From Actinomycetes bacterium (lineage in GTDB: Bacteria > Actinomycetota > Acidimicrobiia > Acidimicrobiales > RAAP-2), in NCBI GenBank assembly GCA_021826255.1, contig JAKBAZ010000099.1:1-5154 (forward strand): a stretch of 5,154 nucleotides of DNA. The letters run 5' to 3'. A model generated the notes under the pieces. That model had not been told where the DNA came from and did not search any database. It saw only the letters and a program-made list of their open reading frames with translations. Positions within the stretch are counted from its first letter, which is position 1. Every line of letters begins with the position of its first letter. Of this stretch, positions 1 through 5,154 are shown piece after piece. The position numbers and the translations under genes were made by a program.

Positions 1-2874
1 CTCGGTCAGAGACTCCGCGCGCAAGATGGCCATCACTACGGGGACGAACTGTTCGGCCGCCGGGTAGACGAGGTAGCGGGGTAACCATCGAGGCTCGTAC
101 TTCGCGTTAAAGGCCCAGAGAGACTCAATGGGAAGAATTCCTGAGAGCCGACGAAGAGCCCAGCGCTCGACCCGGGTGAAGGCGCCCTCACCCTTCTCAC
201 CGTCGAGTACCGAGCGAAAGGCGGCGAAGTTCAGCGAGAGCCCCTGAGTTCCCTGGTCGCGCAGGTGGAAAATGGTGGACACGAGGGCGAAGTCGATGAG
301 TCCGTTCGGGTGATCACCCGGGTCGCGTCGCATGAGGTCGAGTGAGTACCCCTGGATGGCGGGCGAGGGGACGAACTGGAGTGCCGCGGCCGGTCGTCCG
401 TCGGGGGAGGTGACCAGAGTGAGGAGGAGGCCACGGTCCTTCGGGTCGAAGAGTCGGCCGAGCATCATGGAGAATCCCCGCTCACCCTCCCCACGGCGCA
501 ACATGGAGATAAGTTCGAGCACGCCGGCGACTTGGGCGGGGTCGACATCGGCCGGATCAAGAAAATGGACCTGGTAGCCGTGCCGGGCCACTCGGTTGTA
601 GGCCTGTCGTAGTCCCTTCATCTTGCCCCCTTCGAGGGAGAAGGTGGTGGTATCGACGATGGCCTCGTCACCGATGTAGATGGAGTGCATGCCGGCCGCG
701 TGATAGAGCGATAGCCACTCGGCACCCGCCCCGGTGATCGCGACGCTCCACCCCCGCGACTCGGCGTAGGTCCTAAAGGCGCTGAACACTTCGACCCGCT
801 CGGCCTCGGGACCGATGGGGTCAGGCGAGACGAGCGCGACGCCGCCGTACACGGCGTAGGCGACCAGAGAGTCGCGGAAGAAGAAGAACTGCTTATCGTC
901 ACGTAGCGCGAAGTAGTCCAGAGTTCCTCGTCCGTGTCGGCGAACGATGTCGCGGGCTCGGCGTTCGGCCACTCGGCGTTCGGCGGCGCGAGCGGGTCCT
1001 CGACTCGAGAGTCGTCGGTCGACGACCGGTCGGGTGAGAAGGTAGAGAACGACTACCACCAGGGTGATACCAATAGTCAGGAGGACGGGATCGACGAAGT
1101 CGGTCGTCGTGTCGGGTAAGGCGATGGAGTAGACCCCCACGAGGCGTTCCGCGCAGGCCAACAGAACCCGACCGAAGTTGGGGAGGATGACTCGCCCGTG
1201 TGCTTGTGCCTCGACGGCAATCGCCCCGGCGAGGACCGACACCACTGCGACCGACACGAGGAGGGGTGCGGCGCTCGGCAGACTGGAACGGTCGGCGGCG
1301 CCGCGAAAATGGCGCCGCTCGAGCAGGAGGAAGAGTCCGAGTCCCGCCGCGATGAGCGACGTGGGAAGCGAACCACCCCGGGCGAGGTGAGCCGCCACGG
1401 TGACAAAAAGAGCCAGGGTCGAGATCACCCACGCACGTCGCTGTCCGCGTCTCACCCCACGAGCCAGCATGATGAGGACGACGCCGGCGAGAGCGGTGAG
1501 GACGGCGGCACCCTGGGCGACTCCGAGGGGCAGGAGGCCCCGCAGGGCCGAGAGACGGGCCCTTAAGGGTGTAGAGACGGTCGTCACGACGTCGATGAGA
1601 CCGGCGGCGAGGATGAGCCCGCTCGACCATCGCCGGATGGACCGCTGGCGGCGCTGGTCGGAGAGTCGATCGAGAGCGAGGGGGAACGGTGCCCCACTCG
1701 GCCACTGGCCGATGGTAGAAGTGACGTTGGGGGGCGCGGGTTGGAAGGGGGATCCGGCCACCAATCGCTCGAGGAGACGGGCGTGGGTGGAACGTGACTG
1801 TCCACCGAGGAGGCGCACCTGAACGTCGCGGGCCGCCTCGATCTCGACGATTCCCACCCGTTCGACCGGTGTGTAGACGCTGGGCAGTGCGAAACGGCCC
1901 TCGTGTTCGATCCAGACTTCTCGTGAGGGTCCGGGACTCGCGCACACGCCGTCGTCGAGGTAGGCGAGAGCCGGCCTGGTCGAGCCACCCACCACCGCCC
2001 CGAGACCGCCACGTGAGACGAGAGCGCGCGCCACGTCGAGCGCGTCGGTGTCACCCACTCGTAGTGAGGTGAGCGGTTCGGTGATCCCGGGGAGGCGACG
2101 ACGGCGGTCGAACTGGCGACTCACCACTAGTCCGGCGAGGGCCACGACGAGAGCTTCCGCGCCGACGAGCACTACGGCGTTAATGAGTAGACCCCCCCAA
2201 AAACCTCGGGCGTGCAGGGGTCGAACGTGCACTCGGTAGACGTGGTGAGTGAAGTGGGTGACGAGTTGCAACACCGAGTGAAGGAGGTCCGCACTGATCA
2301 CGAGGGCCAGAACGAGCCAGATGGCCGGAGCGAATCGGCGATAGAGGGTACGAGAGGTCACGTAGCGAATCTCGCGCGAGGGGTCTTCGATGAAGGGGAT
2401 CTCCGACGCGGGACCTTCGACAGAACTGAGCGAGGGACCGGAGCCCGTGGTGACGAGCATCTCTCTTACGCCATCCTCCGAGGCGACGCGAAGTATCGCG
2501 TCGCCGGTGACTTCGAGACCAAGGTCCTCGAGGCGCTGTCGCACCGCGTCCACGTGTAAGGCCGCGTCGTGCGGACCCACGAGAACAATGACTCGATGGT
2601 GCTCGAGTCGCCGAAAGCGCACCAGTGCGTTGGTGAGTGATGAAAGGTGCCCAAGGACGAGGTCGAGGGCGGCTAAGGGCGAGTCCGAGGGAAGGCGAAA
2701 GAGGCCACCGGCAATGATGAGAGTGGTGGGGTCGTCGTAGTCGCCCAACAACGTGGTGAGTTCTCGCACCGCTCGAGAGTTAGGGGACGACTGGGGTGAG
2801 AGGTGAAGATCGCTGAGGACGACGACTCGGTGCCCGAAGGGCACGTCGACTCGGAGCGTGGACGACTGTGGCAC
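1..2874 (-). CDS. Membrane protein: degenerate metallophosphoesterase-like N-terminus fused to MprF/LysX-type aminoacyl-phosphatidylglycerol synthase (DUF2156); 3' end outside window
   Basis: The frame is open from a GTG at 2874 to the left edge: 958 residues with no stop, so the true C-terminus is not seen. The start is supported by GGGAGA nine bases upstream and by lying 26 bases after the hemG stop. Order of parts: residues 14-130 resemble the first half of a calcineurin-like phosphoesterase (VVVLSDLHL at 17-25); hydrophobic helices at about 182-198 and 227-252; a soluble segment at 253-417; helices at about 418-434, 446-471, 481-498, 503-518, 537-556 and 597-614; then a conserved domain from about 640 to 945. 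Arginine clusters flank the helices on one side, which puts both termini in the cytoplasm (eight helices). The last domain carries hallmarks of the lysyl-phosphatidylglycerol synthase family: GVALVSPDPIGP (678-689), RRGEGERGFSM (793-803), HPNGLIDF (855-862), LNFAAFR (881-887) and FNAKYEPRW (922-930). Such enzymes move an amino acid from charged tRNA to phosphatidylglycerol, lowering surface negative charge. Which amino acid is used here, and whether a lysyl-tRNA synthetase module follows as in LysX, cannot be seen. Confidence 0.88.
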   Translation of the reverse strand, partial: MPQSSTLRVDVPFGHRVVVLSDLHLSPQSSPNSRAVRELTTLLGDYDDPTTLIIAGGLFRLPSDSPLAALDLVLGHLSSLTNALVRFRRLEHHRVIVLVGPHDAALHVDAVRQRLEDLGLEVTGDAILRVASEDGVREMLVTTGSGPSLSSVEGPASEIPFIEDPSREIRYVTSRTLYRRFAPAIWLVLALVISADLLHSVLQLVTHFTHHVYRVHVRPLHARGFWGGLLINAVVLVGAEALVVALAGLVVSRQFDRRRRLPGITEPLTSLRVGDTDALDVARALVSRGGLGAVVGGSTRPALAYLDDGVCASPGPSREVWIEHEGRFALPSVYTPVERVGIVEIEAARDVQVRLLGGQSRSTHARLLERLVAGSPFQPAPPNVTSTIGQWPSGAPFPLALDRLSDQRRQRSIRRWSSGLILAAGLIDVVTTVSTPLRARLSALRGLLPLGVAQGAAVLTALAGVVLIMLARGVRRGQRRAWVISTLALFVTVAAHLARGGSLPTSLIAAGLGLFLLLERRHFRGAADRSSLPSAAPLLVSVAVVSVLAGAIAVEAQAHGRVILPNFGRVLLACAERLVGVYSIALPDTTTDFVDPVLLTIGITLVVVVLYLLTRPVVDRRLSSRGPARAAERRVAERRARDIVRRHGRGTLDYFALRDDKQFFFFRDSLVAYAVYGGVALVSPDPIGPEAERVEVFSAFRTYAESRGWSVAITGAGAEWLSLYHAAGMHSIYIGDEAIVDTTTFSLEGGKMKGLRQAYNRVARHGYQVHFLDPADVDPAQVAGVLELISMLRRGEGERGFSMMLGRLFDPKDRGLLLTLVTSPDGRPAAALQFVPSPAIQGYSLDLMRRDPGDHPNGLIDFALVSTIFHLRDQGTQGLSLNFAAFRSVLDGEKGEGAFTRVERWALRRLSGILPIESLWAFNAKYEPRWLPRYLVYPAAEQFVPVVMAILRAESLTE
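40..957 (-). other. DUF2156 / MprF C-terminal aminoacyl-PG synthase domain (within the long CDS)
   Basis: This covers residues 640-945 of the gene starting at 2874. It opens with RDIVRRHGRGTLDYFAL just after the last membrane helix and continues with DDKQFFFF and YAVYGGVALVSPDPIGP. It ends with the family-typical FNAKYEPRWLPRYLVYP near the left edge. The order and spacing of these blocks match what I recall of the soluble domain of MprF and of mycobacterial LysX, with no obvious gap or loss. The domain is expected on the cytoplasmic face, where it meets charged tRNA and the inner leaflet lipid. It is far better conserved than the N-terminal part of the same protein, so it is the most likely functional core. 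Confidence 0.87.
957..984. repeat. Two 13-bp direct repeats with 15-bp period, in coding sequence
   Basis: The plus strand reads CTCGGCGTTCGGC at 957-969 and again at 972-984. The period is five codons, and the repeat encodes AERRVAERRA just after the last membrane helix, before the synthase domain. It looks like a small tandem duplication that kept the frame, giving a charged helical linker. Confidence 0.7.
1027..1620 (-). other. Six-helix membrane bundle preceding the synthase domain
   Basis: Residues about 418-616 hold six hydrophobic stretches (centres near 426, 458, 490, 511, 547 and 606). The cytoplasmic-side connectors are rich in arginine (RRGQRRAW after the second stretch, ERRHFRG after the fourth, RRLSSR after the sixth). 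A 40-residue loop between the fifth and sixth faces outward by this topology. The LLPLGVAQGAAV and LARGVRRGQRRAW segments resemble the membrane region next to the DUF2156 domain in actinobacterial MprF-like proteins. It is shorter than the 14-helix flippase and synthase assembly of Staphylococcus MprF, so a complete flippase module is unlikely. Confidence 0.65.
1807..2040 (-). other. Possible second half of the metallophosphoesterase fold, after the membrane hairpin
   Basis: Residues 279-356 contain GAVVGGSTRPAL (292-303) followed by strands ending in IVEIEA and VQVRLL. In active phosphoesterases the last motif is GHTH, usually read as GHTHRP in this type of context. Here the matching tetrad would be GGST followed by RP, with both histidines lost. 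By the arginine-based topology this segment is on the same side of the membrane as residues 14-130, which would allow the two halves to pair. The alignment is by eye and less certain than that of the first half. Confidence 0.45.
2119..2334 (-). other. Transmembrane hairpin with histidine-rich outer loop
   Basis: Two hydrophobic segments (about 182-198 and 227-252) enclose a short connector. The connector, predicted to face outward, holds six histidines between residues 199 and 221 (H199, H207, H210, H211, H216, H221). RTLYRR before the first helix and RQFDRRRR after the second give a clear positive-inside signal. The hairpin separates the two phosphoesterase-like segments. Confidence 0.6.
2485..2835 (-). 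other. Metallophosphoesterase-like region, first half, with eroded metal ligands
   Basis: Residues 14-130 follow the beta-alpha pattern of a calcineurin-like phosphoesterase. The first motif D-x-H is intact (D22, H24 in VVVLSDLHL). The place where GDxxD is expected reads AGGLFR (55-60), so both aspartates are replaced. The place where GNHD is expected reads GPHD (100-103), with the metal-bridging asparagine changed to proline. The fold assignment comes from motif order and surrounding hydrophobic strands. The claim that it is inactive is inference from the lost ligands. Confidence 0.65.
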
Positions 2875-2883
2875 GGTGTGTAG

Positions 2884-2889
2884 TCTCCC
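2884..2889 (-). promoter_or_regulatory. Ribosome binding site deciding the GTG start at 2874
   Basis: GGGAGA on the minus strand lies nine bases before the GTG at 2874, inside the 26-base gap after the hemG stop. It supports this GTG over the nearby in-frame GTG at 2844, which would start only a few residues before the first strand of the phosphoesterase-like region. Confidence 0.6.
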
Positions 2890-2900
2890 AGACAGCGTGT

Positions 2901-4319
2901 CTAGGCGGATGGGGTGAGCCGGGCGAGAGCCGACTGGCCCGCGCGGCGTCCCGAACCGATACTCGCCGGAATTCCGACTCCGTCGTAGGGGCTCCCGGCG
3001 AGGAGTACTCCGAACGAGTCGAGAAACTGGCGAGCGCGAGCGACCCGTTCGGCGTGGCCCACGTAGTACTGGGGGAGTCCCCGGGGCCAGCGCTGGACCC
3101 GAGTATCTCGGGGTGTGGCGCGAGCACCGAGAATCGCGGTGACCTCCCTGTGAACTCGTTGACTCAACGTCTCGTCGTCGAGCGACTCGAATCGGCGATC
3201 GTCGATACGCCCGACGTGGGCCCGGAGGAGGACCTCTCCGTCTCGGCGAAGGTGAGACCACTTGCGGTCGAGAAACGTGAGGGCGGTGACGAGGTGAGTA
3301 TCGCCCTCGAAAGGTGTCTGTAAGGGGACGAGGACGCCGGTGCCGTGCTCGGGAAGTGTGAGGTCGGCGCTTGAGTACACCAGCGAGACCATCGCCGCGC
3401 TCGCGGAGTCGATGGTGGTGAGTTCGCGGGCCCCGTCACTGAGGCTCGCGGAGAGGTCGGCCGCGACGGGAGCGGGGGTTGCGAGAATCACCACGTGAGC
3501 AGGAGTGAGGGTGTCGTCGGTCTCCACTCCGAGGGGGTACTCCTCGCCTAAGGATCTGAGGGCCTTCACCGTCACCCCCGTGCGAAGAACGACGTCGCGT
3601 TGAGCGAGCACTTCCACCAACCGCTCGGCGAGTGATCCCATTCCCCGGCGCAAACTCGCGAAGCTCGGTCCGGGGGATGGGCTCTGCGGGGACAGCCCGC
3701 TCAGCGCTTTGAGGAGAGAGCCCCGTTGCCGAGCCGCCTCGAGGAGAGGCGGGAATACGCTCTGAGCGCTCAAGTTATCGATTCGACCGGCCTGGATTCC
3801 GCCCACCATGGGCTCGACCACCCGGTAGGCGATCTCGTCGCCGAGAGCGGGGCGCACAATCTCGCCGATGGAGACGTCGCCGTCAACGCGACGTTTCCGG
3901 GGAATCAGCTCGTCTCGACGCGCCCGCGCGAGGGCTCCACGCGACAGTCCACCCAGTTGTCGCATCGACGCACTCGAGGGGGGAATCCCCATAACGGCGT
4001 CGTCGGGGAGAGCCCGAAGAGATCCCCCGAGGTAGAGCGACGCGCCGGACGCGCCGACGTCTTCAAGTTCCCCCTCCAGTTCGACGTCGCGAATGAGCGC
4101 GAGAGCCTCGGGTCGACGAGAGAGGAATCCGTCCGGACCGAGGTCGAGATTGCGCCCGTGCCACCTCGTCGAGAGGAGGGCTCCGCCGAATCGCTCGTCC
4201 GCTTCGATGACCTCGACGCGGGGTGGGTTCGCCGAGGGTGTCGCTCCCCCGGAGAGTTCGAAAGCCGCGGCGAGCCCGGAGATTCCACCCCCGACGACGA
4301 CGACCGATGGTCGGCTCAC
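2901..4319 (-). CDS. hemG: Protoporphyrinogen/coproporphyrinogen III oxidase, FAD-dependent (HemY/CgoX type)
   Basis: This is a complete 472-residue enzyme of the soluble, FAD-dependent, oxygen-using porphyrinogen oxidase family; the length is normal. It starts at a GTG with GAGGAA upstream. The FAD-binding Rossmann motif is VVVVGGGISGLAAAF (6-20, GxGxxG at G10, G12, G15), followed by the acidic end of the second strand (EVIEADERFGG, 36-46). GPDGFL (61-66) and EPMVGGIQAGRIDNLSAQ (169-186) are family signatures in the substrate side of the protein. The C-terminal block GSPYDGVGIPASIGSGRRAG (442-461) closes the FAD site. In Actinobacteria this family usually oxidises coproporphyrinogen III to coproporphyrin III (CgoX), but the sequence alone does not exclude protoporphyrinogen IX. 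It overlaps the hemH stop, so the two are almost certainly co-transcribed and translationally coupled. No frameshift or missing motif was seen. Confidence 0.95.
   Translation of the reverse strand: MSRPSVVVVGGGISGLAAAFELSGGATPSANPPRVEVIEADERFGGALLSTRWHGRNLDLGPDGFLSRRPEALALIRDVELEGELEDVGASGASLYLGGSLRALPDDAVMGIPPSSASMRQLGGLSRGALARARRDELIPRKRRVDGDVSIGEIVRPALGDEIAYRVVEPMVGGIQAGRIDNLSAQSVFPPLLEAARQRGSLLKALSGLSPQSPSPGPSFASLRRGMGSLAERLVEVLAQRDVVLRTGVTVKALRSLGEEYPLGVETDDTLTPAHVVILATPAPVAADLSASLSDGARELTTIDSASAAMVSLVYSSADLTLPEHGTGVLVPLQTPFEGDTHLVTALTFLDRKWSHLRRDGEVLLRAHVGRIDDRRFESLDDETLSQRVHREVTAILGARATPRDTRVQRWPRGLPQYYVGHAERVARARQFLDSFGVLLAGSPYDGVGIPASIGSGRRAGQSALARLTPSA
4316..4319 (-). other. GTGA start-stop overlap of hemG and hemH
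   Basis: The minus strand reads GTGA: GTG (4319-4317) starts hemG and TGA (4318-4316) ends hemH. A four-base overlap like this is typical of translationally coupled genes. Confidence 0.9.
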
Positions 4320-5154
4320 ACCCGTTCCTCGACGACTCCCGCGAGAACGTCAATGAAGTCGGGGTCCGCGTTGAGAGACGGGGTGCGCCACAGCGTGAGC
4401 TCCATCTCCTCGGCGAGTTGTGCGGCTTGGATGTCGATGTCAAACAACACCTCGAGGTGGTCGGAGACGAATCCGATTGGGCACGAGATGAGGTGACTCA
4501 CCCCTTCATTCTTTTTACTTCGCAGGACGTCCAGAATGTCCGGTCCGAGCCAGGGATCCGCGGTGCGCCCCGCCGACTGCCAGGCGGTGTCCCAACGAGG
4601 TAACCCCAAGGTCTCGGCGACGCGTCGGGCACTTTCTCGAATCTGGTCCGGGTAGGTGTCGCCCTTCTCCAGAATCTTTACGGGTAACGAGTGGGCCGAG
4701 AACACCACTTCGGTACTCTCGCGAGCCTCGTCGGGAACTCGGCTCAACACTGACTCGACGCGACGCGCGATCACGTCAATGAAATCGTCACGACTCCACC
4801 ACGAGTCGATGGGCGAGAACTCCACCGACTCCCCGAGGGAGGCTCTCGCGCGGTCGAAGTACTGATCCGTTGACATTGACGACGAGTGGGGAGCGAGTAC
4901 CAGTCCGATCACCCGAGTGATCCCGTCGGCGGCGAACCCTGGGGCGACGTCTTCAATCATCGGAGGTTCGTACTTCGAGGCGAAGCGAACATCGAACACG
5001 CCCGGAGAGCGCTCGTCGAGCCGGCGCGCGAGCGCCGCGACCTGGTCGGCGGTGCGCTCGGCGAGAGGTGATGTCCCCCCTATCTGCTGGTACCGACCGG
5101 TGAGTTCGTGGAGAAGTTCGGGAGTGGGGGGGCGTCCGTGGCGAATACGGGTGT
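4316..5154 (-). CDS. hemH: Ferrochelatase (coproporphyrin ferrochelatase), 5' end outside window
   Basis: The visible frame gives 278 residues (first full codon at 5152) and ends with TGA at 4318-4316. There is no need to start at the internal GTG at 4999: the residues before it are typical of the family (RPPTPELLHEL, then YQQIGGTSPL). The enzyme inserts ferrous iron into the porphyrin ring. The catalytic histidine is in FSAHSLP (visible residue 154, codon at 4693) and the conserved glutamate in GFVSDHLEVLFD (visible residue 234, codon at 4453). Their spacing of 80 is close to the 81 between His183 and Glu264 of the Bacillus enzyme, which suggests about 30 residues are missing at the N-terminus. 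WQSAGRTADPWLGPDI is a variant of the usual QSRxG...W block. In Actinobacteria the product is normally coproheme, finished by HemQ, which is not in this window. Only one cysteine is visible (ISCPIGF) and the C-terminal tail has none. Confidence 0.94.
   Translation of the reverse strand, partial: TRIRHGRPPTPELLHELTGRYQQIGGTSPLAERTADQVAALARRLDERSPGVFDVRFASKYEPPMIEDVAPGFAADGITRVIGLVLAPHSSSMSTDQYFDRARASLGESVEFSPIDSWWSRDDFIDVIARRVESVLSRVPDEARESTEVVFSAHSLPVKILEKGDTYPDQIRESARRVAETLGLPRWDTAWQSAGRTADPWLGPDILDVLRSKKNEGVSHLISCPIGFVSDHLEVLFDIDIQAAQLAEEMELTLWRTPSLNADPDFIDVLAGVVEERV
4325..4330 (-). promoter_or_regulatory. Ribosome binding site of hemG, inside the end of hemH
   Basis: GAGGAA on the minus strand lies five bases before the GTG start at 4319, within the last codons of hemH. 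Its position supports the GTG start and coupling of hemG translation to hemH. Confidence 0.6.

Noticed and set aside
899..1945. Open frame of 348 codons on the minus strand in a different frame from the long gene
   Set aside because: The product is extremely rich in Arg, Pro and Ser with no recognisable domain, while the overlapping frame encodes conserved membrane and synthase sequence. It is a shadow of the real gene.
2875..2900. Terminator or promoter in the gap between hemG and the long gene
   Set aside because: The 26 bases contain a ribosome binding site but no stable inverted repeat with a T-run and no recognisable -35/-10 pair. There is no room for both.
2868..3323. Plus-strand frame of 151 codons across the hemG end and the intergenic gap
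   Set aside because: It is antisense to the conserved C-terminus of hemG. It has no family resemblance and no convincing ribosome binding site was found.
3726..4496. Open frame of 256 codons on the plus strand opposite hemG and hemH
   Set aside because: It lies wholly antisense to two well supported genes. Its product is low-complexity and rich in Arg, Ser and Glu, with no domain or hydrophobic pattern. Long antisense frames are expected at this GC content.
4316..4999. Ferrochelatase starting at the internal GTG at 4999
   Set aside because: The same frame continues upstream to the window edge with family-typical sequence (RPPTPELL, YQQIGGTSPL), so 4999 is an internal valine codon and the gene is cut by the window.
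5126..5132. G7 run (C7 on the coding strand) in hemH as a possible slippage site
   Set aside because: It simply encodes the conserved Arg-Pro-Pro-Thr of the ferrochelatase family, so codon content explains it.

Overview
The window looks like a piece of a high-GC actinobacterial chromosome. The class Acidimicrobiia is my best guess, but this rests on GC richness, GTG starts, tight gene packing and the style of the protein families, not on any marker gene. All real coding sequence is on the minus strand, transcribed from right to left. Both outer genes run off the window edges, and almost every base is coding.

Layout in order of transcription. (1) 5154 to 4316: the 3' part of hemH (cpfC), a ferrochelatase. 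Roughly 30 N-terminal codons lie beyond the right edge. (2) 4319 to 2901: complete hemG (hemY/cgoX type), an FAD-dependent porphyrinogen oxidase. It starts with GTG and overlaps the hemH stop by four bases (GTGA). (3) 2874 to 1: a very long gene that starts with GTG 26 bases after the hemG stop. It is open for 958 codons with no stop before the left edge. It carries an N-terminal metallophosphoesterase-like part with eroded metal ligands, a transmembrane hairpin, a second soluble part, a six-helix membrane bundle, and a highly conserved C-terminal aminoacyl-phosphatidylglycerol synthase domain (DUF2156, as in MprF and LysX).

How they fit together. HemG and HemH catalyse consecutive late steps of heme synthesis. 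In Actinobacteria these are normally the coproporphyrin-dependent steps: coproporphyrinogen III to coproporphyrin III, then iron insertion to give coproheme. The final decarboxylase HemQ is not in the window. The third gene probably belongs to the same transcript but acts on the membrane: the conserved domain transfers an amino acid from a charged tRNA to phosphatidylglycerol.

The most interesting object is the third gene. It joins what looks like a catalytically dead metallophosphoesterase to a lipid aminoacylation enzyme, apparently with the phosphoesterase fold interrupted by a membrane hairpin. I saw no RNA genes, CRISPR arrays, insertion sequences, terminators or promoters inside the window. 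The only gap between genes is the 26-base stretch before the third gene.
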